Position numbers and translations under genes: made by a program | NCBI GenBank assembly: GCA_029931535.1 | Contig: JAQPZY010001695.1 | Span: 5,934,501-5,998,500 of the forward strand | Origin: Margaritifera margaritifera | Taxonomy: Eukaryota > Mollusca > Bivalvia > Unionida > Margaritiferidae | Direction of reading: 5' to 3' | Length of the DNA stretch: 64,000 bases | The notes under the pieces: model-generated | Database searches by the model: none | What the model was told of the DNA's origin: nothing | Seen by the model: the letters and a program-made list of their open reading frames with translations, nothing else | In this document: one piece after another, positions 1-10,708 of the stretch | Layout of the letters: each line of letters starts with the position of its first letter | Numbering within the stretch: position 1 is the stretch's first letter

Positions 1-280
1 ATATTAATTCCGCAAATTTTGTTACCCAATATTTGCCAATTCATATAACTAACATTTGATAATTATTAGAGGGCATAAACAATAAGCTCGTAGTAATCCA
101 AATGTGTTAAACTATCGAAAACTTTTCTCCCCAGGTTGGTCTCTAGGTACTATGTAAAAGTTTAACTGCTCAAGTCTTAAAACTTTCTTTATATTTTCTG
201 GTACCTTTTTGCGAATTCCTTGAAAAATTAGATAAAATTAAGAGCACGCGTTTCTGTATTTTTCTTATTTAAAAAAATTG
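1..280. other. No recognised feature
   Basis: AT-rich unique-looking sequence. I see no long open frame, repeat or RNA-like structure. Confidence 0.5.
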
Positions 281-330
281 CAGAAATGAACCCTGTGATG
301 GCAGTGACATTTCCAGAGAAGCGAGAGCGC
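281..330 (+). repeat. Dispersed short block (GAGAAGCGAGAGCGCCA)
   Basis: The block GAGAAGCGAGAGCGCCA with an upstream CATTTC and TTGCAGA recurs in the same order at about 31583-31650 inside the large palindromic element. A weaker match (GAAGCAAGAGCGCCACTTA) lies near 4652. It is probably a fragment of an interspersed repeat rather than a gene. Confidence 0.5.
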
Positions 331-1168
331 CACCTTTGGGGCAGTGTGATTTACTTGTGTTTAACCTCACAAGTGTACTTCACATCTGTATGCTTCTACA
401 CAGATTGGTTCTCAATTACTTTTGCGTGTGGTTTTTAAGTTATCAGATGAAGTGTGATTTAATTTCCAGGTGCGATCATGGGTCATTAAAAACCAGTTGA
501 GATGCTTCGATAAAAGGAAATCTACAGAAGGTTTGGCAACATTAACCAGATTATGAGGCCGATGCAAAGTGCGCTGAGAAATGTTTTATCAATGTTGGTG
601 AAATGCCCTATCCCGTAAAAAGAGAAGAAAAGAAAAGGTTACAGGGCAACCATCGTCGCAAACCACAAGCGAAAATTCGCTATGCCCCCTTTTCCGTGTG
701 GCTGCCAGCAATAAGAATTTACTCATTTCTAATGAATATGCATAAACTTGCTTAACCAACCGTTGCGAGCTCGAATAAAATTTTCTCGGAAAGTTCACCC
801 AACATGACCATCATGCTGCATGAATGAGCCAATCGAAGTTTCACTTCAAAAAGTCACTTATCGATCGATAAAAAGGACGCTTTCATTGATGTGTAGGAGC
901 TTGTTACATTGCGTTGTTGATGACTTATTTTTATGTATGCATAGTCGTGAAAAATTAAGAAATCTTGTCGTAGACAGCAAAGGGTGAAAAAGGAGCATAA
1001 TAGATTTTCGCCAGTGGTTTGCGATGATGTATCTTTATTATGTGTACCAACAGGCATAAATACTTGTCTCCCCATTTTAAACATCACATCCATACATGCA
1101 AAAGCCCGTCCACGTATGGGAAAATAATTAGACTCTGCCAAAATAAGTTTTAGCACATTTAACGGTAT
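331..1168. other. No recognised feature
   Basis: Short frames of 69 and 123 codons overlap this stretch, but they are low-complexity or unremarkable and one is built on the tetranucleotide run that follows. Nothing else is supported. Confidence 0.45.
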
Positions 1169-1172
1169 TGTT

Positions 1173-1175
1173 TTT

Positions 1176-1222
<47 letters not shown>
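1173..1222. repeat. (TTTC)n microsatellite
   Basis: About 12 uninterrupted TTTC units. Read on the minus strand it gives the spurious KERKKERKKE peptide. Confidence 0.95.
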
Positions 1223-1286
1223 CAATATATTTGTAATCAGATATAAAAAAATGTGCCATTGACGAGTTAATTCAGGACGACTACCG

Positions 1287-1625
1287 CCAACTTATCAAAA
1301 AGGCTCCATTTGGATAGATCGTAAACTTACTTCGCTGATCAGATAAAAATGATTAATGACCAAATAACCTAGGCATGTGGACGGGTATAAACATGGCTCA
1401 TGAGTAATGACCAAATAATGTAGACATGTCGACGGGTATAAAAATGGCTCATGAGTAATTTTAATAGCGACTCATGAGTAATTTATATTTATTTACTAAA
1501 AACGAAGTAGTTAATCGGAGTGGTTATGAAAACTGCGACAAATGTCAAAGCGTGCAAAATTGTTATCTGATCAGCGACGTAAGTTTACCTTCGATTAAGA
1601 TGAGACTTTTTCGAGAAGCTAGTGG
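1287..1625. mobile_element. MITE with long terminal inverted repeats
   Basis: The segment starting GTAAACTTACTTCGCTGATC at 1321-1346 is repeated in inverse at 1563-1588 with 25 of 26 positions matching. Weaker pairing extends outward, through AAAAAGGCTCCAT on the left and the complement of ATGAGACTTTTT on the right, giving arms near 55-60 bases. The interior holds a 51-base direct duplication (1355-1470) containing GGGTATAAA and GGCTCATGAGTAAT. No transposase frame is present, so it is non-autonomous. The superfamily cannot be told because the target-site duplication is not visible. A related left end lies at 10636-10708. Confidence 0.7.
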
Positions 1626-1768
1626 TAAATGTTATGTTATGTTACACACGTGCGCACGTCTATTAGTCTGTTTATCTGTATGTCTGTATGTATATTTGTC
1701 AGCACACTATGAGTAAGTTACTAACTGGCTTCATTTCCTCTTTAACATATAATACGTATGTATGTACT

Positions 1769-1771
<3 letters not shown>

Positions 1772-1851
<80 letters not shown>

Positions 1852-1861
1852 TGTGTGTGTG
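1772..1861. repeat. (AT)n(GT)n compound microsatellite
   Basis: AT dinucleotides to about 1814 run into GT dinucleotides. The tract abuts the end of the dispersed repeat that starts at 1862, so it may have grown from that element's terminus. Confidence 0.95.
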
Positions 1862-2431
1862 ACTACCGAGCGAATCAAACACCTCCGTGAGTCTGGCTTG
1901 AGGTCCATTGTACCCCCTATTTCCAAGGATCTCAAGACTACGGTAATTGTCAACTGAAGGGTTCTTAAACGAGCGAATACCACAAATAATATTCTTCTAA
2001 TCACTAGTGGCCAAACAGTCACGAGACCATAACTTGCATGGTTTGTCTTGCTTCACATTTGCATGACATATCAGTCGGCCTTTCCAAGCCGTAGATTGGT
2101 ACTTCACGCCATGTAGCATGAAATACGACCCAAACACCTAACACAAAGAATTATTCCTATCTCAAAATGCTAAACACGTATGCGTAAGCATATCCAGAGA
2201 ATTCCTTATGTTAAGAATTAGGAGGGTTCATTTTACCAAACTAATACGTGCTGCAATAAAGTCTTGTTAAGACTGTACATTATGACGTCTGCTCCTGAAA
2301 ACTGGCTAATTACTCGGTTTGAGAAATATCTTCCCAACACCGACTCCCCATAATCAACAAAATAATCACTCAAATCTAACAAAGCTATAAACGGAGACGT
2401 AAATACAGATCGCACATACCCTAGATTTATT

Positions 2432-2434
<3 letters not shown>
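1862..2434 (-). repeat. Dispersed ~0.6 kb repeat, copy A (inverse of 57355-57958)
   Basis: Read on the minus strand, this segment aligns over its whole length with 57355-57958 on the plus strand. Shared landmarks in the same order include TACGTCTCCGTTTATAGC, CAGACGTCATAATGTACA, GGTGTTTGGGTCGT, GGCTTGGAAAGGC, CTTGGAAATAGGGG and AGACTCACG-AGGTGT. Identity looks to be about 75-80 percent by eye, with small indels. No long frame is conserved between the copies, so it is a non-coding or decayed interspersed element of unknown class. Both ends abut microsatellites here. Confidence 0.75.
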
Positions 2435-2499
<65 letters not shown>

Positions 2500-2510
2500 A
2501 TATATATATA
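2435..2510. repeat. (TA)n microsatellite
   Basis: About 38 TA units with one TTTA interruption near 2485. It directly follows the dispersed repeat copy A. Confidence 0.95.
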
Positions 2511-2642
2511 GCGAGGGTGGGGATTAAATAGCAAAGATGCAATTCACATCATGAAATAATAATAAAAGTCTTCTTGGGCATGATGAAGTGTTGAGAGTTA
2601 ACTCCCCTTCGATTCATATCAAGAGAATTCGCAAGTACCACT

Positions 2643-2692
2643 CCCGAGTGTCTTTTCCGCATAAGCGTGGGAACTAATTGTTTCGCGCATAA
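2643..2692 (+). repeat. Dispersed block around GCATAAGCGTGGGAA
   Basis: The sequence CGAGTGTCTTTTCCGC followed by ATAAGCGTGGGAA matches 8054-8093 (TGAGTGTCTTTCCGC, ATAAGCGTGGGAA) in the same orientation. The similarity continues weakly downstream through a CGC-AAA stretch. The family is unknown. Confidence 0.6.
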
Positions 2693-3692
2693 CTTTAAAT
2701 AAACAAGAAAGAATATTGTGTGGAAATTGCAGAATTTTTCTGAATATTCGCTCCCGCACTTACATGCTTATATTTTCATATAATAGAAAGTGCACCGGTA
2801 ATGTATATAGTTTCTAATCTAACAGTTTGCAGTATGAAATTTCTTGCCCACTAGACTCTGTCATCGTCGTATTTTTTGTAAATTTTTTATTTGGTTGATA
2901 TTACTGTAAGGTCGGAAATATTTGTGGAAGTTTCATTTATTTATTTATTTATTGTTTTCGGAGGCAACGAATATCCACAACATTAAATTCATTGTTGTGT
3001 TGGGTATTAAAGTAAACACTGTGGCCCCACAAACTCACCCGTTGACAACAAAACCACGAAATGTTATGTTACACTTATTTCTGATTCTACAGCATTTGTT
3101 TACCTGACCCAAGGGTCGCCCTGAAACAAAATTAAGTACTTATATTCGTAATTTTTAAGTAAAGTGTGCCACCTATCTAATAGTAATTTCAGATAACCTA
3201 TATTACTTCGATATTTTCATTTGTATTATCATATTACAAACTAAAATCAACCAGACTCGTTAAATATATATGATTTCAAAAGCCAGATTTATAATAACTT
3301 CATTCAAAGCATGTGTCAACATAATTAAAATTAAAATATATTTATTCTCTCAAATTGAAGTACCGTCTGTAAATATGTGAATAAAGATACTCAAAGAGAT
3401 ACTAATATTATTATATTAATCTTGAAAATGAAATAAATCGGAATGAGGGAAGAAAACAACCTAATTCACCCGATTCACAGAAAAGATGCAAAGTGTGGAT
3501 TTACATTAAACATTACTTTTTAAGAGGTCCATGTAAGATGCAACTGTCACTTTTCTTTCAAGTGTGTGTCTGTGTACGTACGTGTGTGTTTGTGTACGTA
3601 CGTTAGGGAATAATGAAGATCTGAAGTGAAATATTCTATATATGTGTCGTTCGCTGATATATGTAAACCCATTTAAATACAGAGTTTGCAAT
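2693..3692. other. No recognised feature
   Basis: AT-rich sequence with short tetranucleotide runs (TTTA at 2936-2953, and CGTACGTGTG-like words near 3575-3600). No supported gene. Confidence 0.5.
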
Positions 3693-4087
3693 CCAGTTGG
3701 TTTGACTAGAAAGAGTAGGTAGCATACCTATGAACTGTGATTTGTTTGACTAAAAGAGTAGGTAGCATACCTATGAACTGTGATTGGTTTGACTAGAAAG
3801 AGTAGGTAGCATACCTATGAACTGTGATTGGTTTGACTAGAAAGAGTAGGTAGCATACCTATGAACTGTGATTGGTTTGACTAGATAGAGTAGGTAGCAT
3901 ACCTATGAACTGTGATTTGTTTGACTAAAAGAGTAGGTAGCATACCTATGAACTGTGATCCAGTTTGACTAAAAGAGTAGGTAGCATACCTATGAACTGT
4001 GATTGGTTTGACTAGATAGAGTAGGTAGCATACCTATGAACTGTGATTGGTTTGACTAGATAGAGTAGGTAGCATACCTATGAACTG
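3693..4087. repeat. 44-base minisatellite, about 9 copies
   Basis: Tandem units of 42-44 bases share AGAGTAGGTAGCATACCTAT and then GAACTGTGATTGGTTTGACT. Each unit holds the small inverted repeat AGGTA-GCA-TACCT. Units differ mainly at the CTAGAAAG / CTAGATAG / CTAAAAG position. Confidence 0.95.
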
Positions 4088-4216
4088 GCTAATCTATTGG
4101 TGTAGTGGGGTCTGGGGTCTCAGGCTTTGTATGAGTATTATGTTTCCCACGAGGTATGAATGGACAGATAGTGTAAAATTGTTCCGATTATTCACATAAC
4201 AATGAAAAAGGAATAC

Positions 4217-4348
4217 AGGTAAACCAGGGGAGTCAAACATACGGGCCGCCAGACTCATTATTTATTATTAATGTTTATTATTATTTATTATTATTTATAT
4301 CAAATCTGGCCCGCCATAGCAAATGAGTTTGACACCCCTGAAGTAAAC
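4217..4348. mobile_element. hAT-type MITE with 8-base target-site duplication
   Basis: The element body is 4225-4340 (116 bases). It begins CAGGGGAGTCAAACATACGG and ends with the inverse, GAGTTTGACACCCCTG. The arms also share GGCGGGCCAGA-like and AATGAGT stretches, and the loop is a TTATTA-rich spacer. Flanks AGGTAAAC (4217-4224) and AAGTAAAC (4341-4348) match at 7 of 8 positions, the duplication length of hAT transposons. The CAGGGGTGTCAAACTC terminus is a known hAT end type. There is no coding capacity, so it was mobilised in trans. Confidence 0.85.
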
Positions 4349-5017
4349 GGCTCTTCAGATGACACTGTTATTTAAAAAAAATCATAGTCTCCGTTACTGT
4401 TGGAGCTCATAGTCTGTCTCATTTCGAGTTGTCGTTTCTGTAATCGTTTCGTCCATTTATTGACGAAAAAGGATGATTTGAATTTTAGAAGATAAAGACA
4501 GATTTAAAAAAGTTATAAATCTTTTTTCATAAAAGAAAAACCAGTAGATTTCAATCAAGAGAGCATGATTGCAATATTTTCACTTACAAAAAATTCACTT
4601 AAAAAAATCACAAAAAAACCCACAACCTTGTGCATAAGTGTTGCTATGTTCGAAGCAAGAGCGCCACTTACGAATCAGTTATGAGTACAAGGTTCCACTC
4701 TACTAGTTTGCAATACACGTATCTACAGATTAGATTATGTCAAAGATGACCATTTTTGTACTATAACAAACAGTAGAAGTTACTAAAGCGGCCAGGCTTT
4801 TTTGATTGGTTTTACAAGGAAACGAAACAAATTAGTAGTAGTAGTAGTAGCTTCTGACGTTGATTACATCTTCACACTTTCTACCTAAGACATTGTAAAG
4901 AAAATAGTGACAGGAAAAATCTGTAAAAGCCATCTTTGACACATATTTATTAATAAACTAAAATCAGTGGGGTTTGAGATATGTATTCTTCATGTAGTAC
5001 GAGCGATAACTGCTCGA
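4349..5017. other. No recognised feature
   Basis: Holds A-rich runs and a short (AGT)6 tract near 4834. I found no gene or repeat family. Confidence 0.5.
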
Positions 5018-5475
5018 TGTTCCGAAGGTTGATAAGTCCGAACTATTTTTGTACAAGAGCTCTATTTTCCGAACATTTGAGCTCAATATTCCATTGTTTC
5101 GAAGTTTTGCAAGTTAGAAGAATACAGGGGTCAATAGTCCGAAGGTTCATTGGTCCGAGGGTTCGTAACTTCGAAGGAAAAGGTTCAAACGTTCACAAGT
5201 TCAAAGGTTTGTTAGTCCGAAGATTTTTGACAATAAGGGGTCCATTTGTCCGAAGGGACATTAGTCCGAAAAATATTTGAGAAAAGGATTCACAAGAGCA
5301 AAGGTTCATTGGTTCAAAGGTATTTAAAAATGGGTTCGTTGGTTCCAACATTCAAAATATCGAATATATTTTTATTGGTCTGAATTAACACACCTTCGGA
5401 CCACTGAACCGTAGAGCCATTGACTTCCTCTTTCGGACTGACGACCCTTTGAATCAATGAACCTTCATACTATCA
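5018..5475. repeat. Degenerate GTTC/TCCGAAGG word field with fold-back arm
   Basis: Variants of AGTCCGAAGGTTCATTGGTC recur every 10-25 bases from about 5025 to 5325. From about 5395 the inverse words appear (TCGGACCACTGAACC, TCGGACTGACGACC, AATCAATGAACCTTC), so the region can fold on itself. A 99-codon frame runs through it, but its apparent VRRF/VHKF repeats come from the DNA repeat. Confidence 0.75.
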
Positions 5476-5551
5476 AAATGTAATCGAACGAGCTGTAAAA
5501 ATAAATATGAGGACTAGTAATTGACCTTTTTCAAATGAATAAATGATTTTG

Positions 5552-5785
5552 TGGGTTTTGTGGCGTTTAACGCCATTTTTCAGCACACGATAGGCTATAC
5601 ATGGCGGCCAGTATATTTGGTAGAGAAGAAAGAATAAGGGAAGACCCCTGGAAGAACCACCGACCCATGGGAAGCTGCTGGCAAGCTTTCTCGTGTACCC
5701 AAGCTGGCCGAGCCGAGACTTGAACCCACGCGGACAGATATGAGATGTCAGTGACCTGTAAAGGTGAGCACCTTAGACCACTTGA
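5552..5785 (-). mobile_element. tRNA-derived SINE, copy 1 (minus strand)
   Basis: On the minus strand the segment reads CTAAGGTGCTCACCTTTACA, then a B-box-like GGGTTCAAGTC, GAGAAAGCTTGCCAGCAGCT, CCATGTATAGCC, and ends GCTGAAAAATGGCGTTAAAC. This is the same body as the SINEs at 23690 and 35899. The extreme 5' end is missing or diverged after AGTGGTCTAAGG. No target-site duplication is evident, so it is probably an older insertion. Confidence 0.85.
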
Positions 5786-7289
5786 AAATGCGAGGGCAGC
5801 ATTGTTGGACGATGTGTATAAATGTGGCCTTATCCATGTATTAATATCGGATTTCACGCGCCATCGATGCCTTGGTGTGTTGTTATACTTTTCATTTTCC
5901 GGCCGCACCCAAACTAATGACTTTGAACTTCCGCATCGCTTGCATATTGATTTGAAAACATGCAATCCAGTCGGACAGAAGAGAGAAATTTTCCGAGTAG
6001 AGAAATAAGACGTGCTCTCTTGTTCTGTTCTTATATATATATATATATAATTTATTCAGAGAGTTAGAAATAACAATGTACGAAAAGGAGATTTCTCAAC
6101 ACATCTGCTTCACAGTAGCCATTGTGTATTCTCATTTGCGTATAAATCCAAATACGGTGCAGAATCTGAGTACTTTCACGTAATTACCAGACAAAGATAT
6201 TGTTGTTGCTCTGTTACTCAAAAATGATAGAACGATTTGCTAAAGTTGTTATTTCTCAATAGATCTTACAAGTTGGCCCTCTTGCGAGACCCTCATTCGT
6301 AAGCTGATCGGCAGTGCGAACTGCCCATGAAAGGATTAAGTAGAGCCAACGTACCGGATCAGCGCTTTCATAAAGGGAAACTTTACATCAACAAATTTAA
6401 AAATTGGGGGTGGGGTCGAAATGTGGTGTGTTGAAATGTTCGGGTTCTGGCTCCGGCGACCCCCTCAAGATTTGTCGAACGTTGAGTCCAGAAATAAACA
6501 CGAATGATCCCCATATTAGCATATCACTATATGTCACTAAAACCCTAACATATACTGACACCTAAGGACCACCAACTAGTACAAAGGTGTGATAATCATG
6601 TAGTTGACATGCGCACTGGCAGCTTGTCGGACATTCAGGTCTAATGTCCGTCACCAATCAGACTGCCACTATATATCATATACAAATTCAAATCGTCATA
6701 ACTGAGAAATTTTTCAACCATTGTTAATAAAATTTTCTGTTTGCACTAAATTATTATGACTAATTCATATGGGGTAAGTATGTACATAAAATATTTGATT
6801 TTATATGTTCTGCTATGCTGATGAGTAGAGCGTTACTATCTCCGCTCTGACGATTGGTTAATTCTCATTTGTAAACACCAGATATGACGTTAACGATAAA
6901 TTAGATATACTAGCATTTTTCCTGATTGAAATTCTTCGTTTTTCGGACTCCACAGCTTACAGTTATTATTGGTTCCTTTTACAGATATGGTATGCTCTTA
7001 TGGGATCTTTCCAGAATGTTGAAATGCATCATAATCTAGACATGTGCTTTTGCTGTGTGAGTGTTCGACTAGAATTAAATGCACATATTAAACTTGGATA
7101 TTAGACTGGAGTCGATTTATGTGAGAATTATCATTAACCGTGTTGCGAAGTAAATGTTTATATTGAGCATGATAATGAAAATTAATGAACGTGGACGATG
7201 AGTACCAGGCGATTTTCTAAATATGTTAAGAAAACCTTTTAATATCTAAAGATAATCTTAAACGACCTGTTTGAAAATCGAAAACTTTA
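5786..7289. other. No recognised feature
   Basis: Mostly unique AT-rich sequence with a short (AT)8 run at 6033-6049. No supported gene, although many weak frames are present. Confidence 0.45.
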
Positions 7290-7412
7290 TTTAGTGAAAT
7301 CCAGTGAAATCTGTAACCAGTCAGCCACTGAAATCTGTAACCAGTCAGCCACTGAAATCTGTAACCAGTCAGCAACTGAAATCTGTAACCAGTCAGCCAC
7401 TGAAATCTGTAA
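7290..7412. repeat. 24-base minisatellite, 5 copies
   Basis: Units contain CTGTAACCAGTCAGCCACTG and differ by single bases. The unit length is a multiple of three, so the minus strand gives a spurious GYRFQWLT octapeptide repeat. Confidence 0.95.
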
Positions 7413-7563
7413 CCTAGAGTAAGTATCAAAACCAGAGTGAATTTTAAATGCCCGAGATGAACTTTAATTCGAATATACTCCAGCCTTTCATACAATTTAT
7501 GGTTTTAGGCAAAGTTTTGGATTTCATTTGCAGAAATGTATATTTTTTTGCTCGTTCACAAAT

Positions 7564-7567
<4 letters not shown>

Positions 7568-7635
<68 letters not shown>
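7568..7635. repeat. (CT)n microsatellite
   Basis: Thirty-four uninterrupted CT units. Confidence 0.98.
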
Positions 7636-7638
<3 letters not shown>

Positions 7639-7766
7639 CGTGACAAAGCAGAGTCCAGCAAGTCAGAGAAACGGGACAAGTGCTTTCGAGATCTACAGAT
7701 CCCTTTTTCAATTCGGACAACATAAACAAATAACAATTGCAAACGTTAAAAAAATATATATTTACC

Positions 7767-7771
<5 letters not shown>

Positions 7772-7808
<37 letters not shown>
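7772..7808. repeat. (GT)n microsatellite
   Basis: About 18 uninterrupted GT units. Confidence 0.97.
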
Positions 7809-7811
<3 letters not shown>

Positions 7812-8412
7812 ACGTTATATATCGTCTACTTTCATGTTTATTTGTCATCAAGTATTTTGTTCGGTAGATTGGTAGTGCGTTAAATATTAGAGGTCGGTAC
7901 TAATCCGTTTCTCTACGAGAAGATCGCATGATATCCATTTGATGAATCGATTATAACAAATATGCCTATACAAAAAAAAAAAATACAAAAACAAAAAAAA
8001 AACAAGGAGATACTTGTCTACCAACATATATTATTATATTTCGCACATACCGCTTCTGAGTGTCTTTCCGCATAAGCGTGGGAAAAATTCTTTCCCGCAA
8101 AATGTCATGTAATACATGTCATTAAAGTACACGTTCTCTTGACATAAACACTCTGAACTCAGGAAAACTTGCACTTTAACTAGCACATGAAATCGATAAA
8201 TTTAATATTAAGGTTTTGGATTTTTTTATTTCACCCTTTGTTTTGCATTTCTTTACCTTTACCTTTTCAGAACTTACCTTTAAATCAGCACCAATTTTGT
8301 CTGTCTGTCGAAATGTTGACTCTAATGCGGACAATCCTCGTTTTTATCATATACCTATCAATGATTTACTCCAGAAAGAGCCAGCTATTTACCGTCATTT
8401 CCTAGAAGTAGG
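7809..8412. other. Mostly unique sequence with an A-rich patch
   Basis: Poly-A-like interrupted runs lie at 7972-8004. The only repeat seen is the GCATAAGCGTGGGAA block at 8049-8099, listed separately. No gene is supported. Confidence 0.45.
8049..8099 (+). repeat. Second copy of the GCATAAGCGTGGGAA block
   Basis: Matches 2643-2692 through GAGTGTCTTTCCGC and ATAAGCGTGGGAA, again followed by a CCCGCAAAA-like stretch. It supports a dispersed family of unknown type. Confidence 0.6.
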
Positions 8413-8562
8413 AAAACGATAATGACGTTTTTCTAATTCCGTATAATGACGTTTTCTGATTCCGTATAATGACGTCTTCTGATTCCGTATAATGACGTTT
8501 TCTGATTCCGTATAATAACGTTTTCTGATTCCGTATAATAACGTTTTCTGATTCCGTATCAC
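8413..8562. repeat. 23-base minisatellite, about 6-7 copies
   Basis: Units contain TTCTGATTCCGTATAATGAC, with a TGACG to TAACG change in the later copies. Because 23 is not a multiple of three, the overlapping minus-strand frame cycles through reading phases. Confidence 0.95.
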
Positions 8563-8772
8563 CATACTCTTAAACGAGGCAAGAACTACGCGCGCATGAT
8601 TCATAAAGTTGTGATCCGCATATCAGCTGATCAAATTGTAATTCGGCTTATGATTTAAGATGAAGTTCGTATTTAAAAAGTTGAAATGTTCAACAATTTC
8701 TTTTGTTTTTAAGTTATATATAGGGGTTTTATTAAATTATCTGAGCATTGATAGGTATATAATAAAACTATA

Positions 8773-8925
8773 ATTATCATAGTAATTCGATCTTGATTGC
8801 CAGATCACGTCTTGTTGCCAGCATACAAAAATCCGGATCATGACTCAACGCTTCATGTCTCGTCATGATCCGAGTTTTCTGATGCTGACGTGATCTAGCA
8901 ATCAAGATCGAATTACTATGATAAT
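8773..8925. mobile_element. 153-base palindromic element (fold-back MITE)
   Basis: The left arm ATTATCATAGTAATTCGATC, continuing TTGATTGCCAGATCACGTC, is mirrored by GACGTGATCTAGCAATCAAG and GATCGAATTACTATGATAAT on the right. Inner GGATCATGAC / GTCATGATCC pairing leaves only a short loop. The left half recurs at 9260-9369. It has no coding capacity. Confidence 0.8.
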
Positions 8926-9123
8926 AATATATATGTATTTTCCAATATTACTTTTCAAAACTGAGAATCATTCTGAAACTTTCGAATCCTCTACTATTTG
9001 AAATCATGAAGTATGTTAATTTAGGAATTTATCTTTGTTTTCTTTACAAACCTGATCACGCATGTGGAAATTTCGGTTGAAATGTGATATACATCGTTTG
9101 AAAAGCTCAAAATGTATATAAAA

Positions 9124-9125
<2 letters not shown>

Positions 9126-9217
<92 letters not shown>

Positions 9218-9259
9218 TTGTGTGTGTGTGTGCGTGTGTGCGTGTGTGTGTGTGTGTGT
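9126..9259. repeat. (TA)n(TG)n compound microsatellite
   Basis: TA units to about 9199, then TG units with TTTG and TGCG interruptions. The tract directly abuts the fold-back repeat copy that begins at 9260. Confidence 0.95.
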
Positions 9260-9369
9260 TCGATCTTGATTGCTAGATCACGTCGAGTTGTCAGCATCAG
9301 TAATCCGGATCATTACGAGACGCCAAGCGTCGAGTCATGATACGATTTTCTGATGCTAACATAATGTAT
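9260..9369. mobile_element. Diverged or partial second copy of the 8773-8925 element
   Basis: Begins TTCGATCTTGATTGCTAGAT and contains GTCAGCATCAG, ATCCGGATCAT, GTCATGATACGATTTTCTGA and TGCTAACATAAT, all in the order of the complete copy. The right outer arm beyond about 9369 is lost. Confidence 0.75.
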
Positions 9370-10433
9370 CTTATAGGTATATACTACGAAGATGGACACT
9401 AAATGAAGCATGTCTGATTTGTTTGATAATAGGGTATGGCGACCATGAATCAAAAGCGGTCGATATTGTATATGCAGACCTCTGAAGTTGTTTTCTAGAG
9501 GCACAATGTTGCATGCATCATATATTGACTCTTATATCTCTGAAAAATTACAAGGATTGCGCTGAGAATGGACAACACGTTAGAAAAAGTCCACAGGACA
9601 TAAGGTTATCGTTAATTTCTGGAATAAAAATTTATTTCATTCAGTGTGTGTATTTGAGTGAGTAATCAATCCATCACTAAATAAATGGATTGATCGAGCG
9701 ATTCTCTCTCTCTCTCTCTCTCCTTTGCTTGTAGAGTCTTTCTTTCTGTAGTTATTCTTACTGAAGATGAAGCTAGGTACCGTGTCATCTTGACATTGTA
9801 AAAACGTTTAGTCTCAGTGGATACCGGTCTTTTTTTATTCATAGAGGTTTATTCGTTTTTGTCCCCAGTTTCCCTCCTTAGCGGCAAAGCTTTTCTTCTT
9901 TTATCATTCCAGTCATAATATTTTATTCAAGAAATATGTTTATTCAGCTTAAAACCTTATAATGTTCAGCAGTAAATCTCTTTTTGCGCGCATTCATATT
10001 GTAGACAAAAACTGTAACACTTCATCATTTTGTTGTCAGTCGCAGTGCATCCTATCAGTTGAAGAATGTAACTTCCGATGGTGGATGCAATACGTACAAA
10101 TACATAACCATGGAATTCCTTCCCTCTGAATGCTTCCTTAATTCTTATGATTATGTTCTTTTGTGATACATATAAGACACTCTAAGGGAAGTTGTGCGCG
10201 TAAAATATTAATCGCGAGTAAATGATGACTATCCGTCCCGTTGTTATAAAAAGAAAACTCTGGGCTAAGGTATAATAGGTACTCAATCTATAGAGTTCAT
10301 TGATTTATTACATCTGCAAAATTTTAGCATCATCAGTATACCAGTTTATGGGGAATTAGACCTTAAGTTTTCAATTTTTCCGACATTGGAAGTTCGTCAA
10401 TTTATAGTAGAGGGCGCTGCATTTGTGACATCG
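9370..10433. other. No recognised feature
   Basis: Unique-looking AT-rich sequence with a short (CT)n run at 9702-9722. No gene is supported. Confidence 0.45.
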
Positions 10434-10458
10434 TCGTGTGTGTGTGTGCGTGTGTGTG

Positions 10459-10529
<71 letters not shown>
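10434..10529. repeat. (GT)n then (GA)n microsatellite
   Basis: GT-rich to about 10461, then about 34 GA units. Confidence 0.97.
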
Positions 10530-10531
<2 letters not shown>

Positions 10532-10635
10532 ACGTTTGTATACTCAAATCTTACTAAATACGTTTTTGCACTTGTTTTTCGTCTTTTTTTAAAAATCTGA
10601 TATAAAGGTGCTAATGATAATGGCTGTTTCATGGC

Positions 10636-10708
10636 GGCTGTCGCCAACTTTTCATAAATGTCTTATGTTAATAAAACGTAAACTTACATCGCTGTTAGAT
10701 AATAATTT
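10636..10708 (+). mobile_element. Left end of a MITE related to 1287-1625
   Basis: CGCCAACTT followed by CGTAAACTTACATCGCTGTT and AGATAA parallels the left arm at 1287-1346. No matching inverted right arm was found nearby, so this looks like a solo or decayed end. Confidence 0.5.

Noticed and set aside
7448..7867. 139-codon plus frame across CT and GT runs
   Set aside because: Dominated by microsatellite-encoded SLSLSL and VCVCVC. No coding support.
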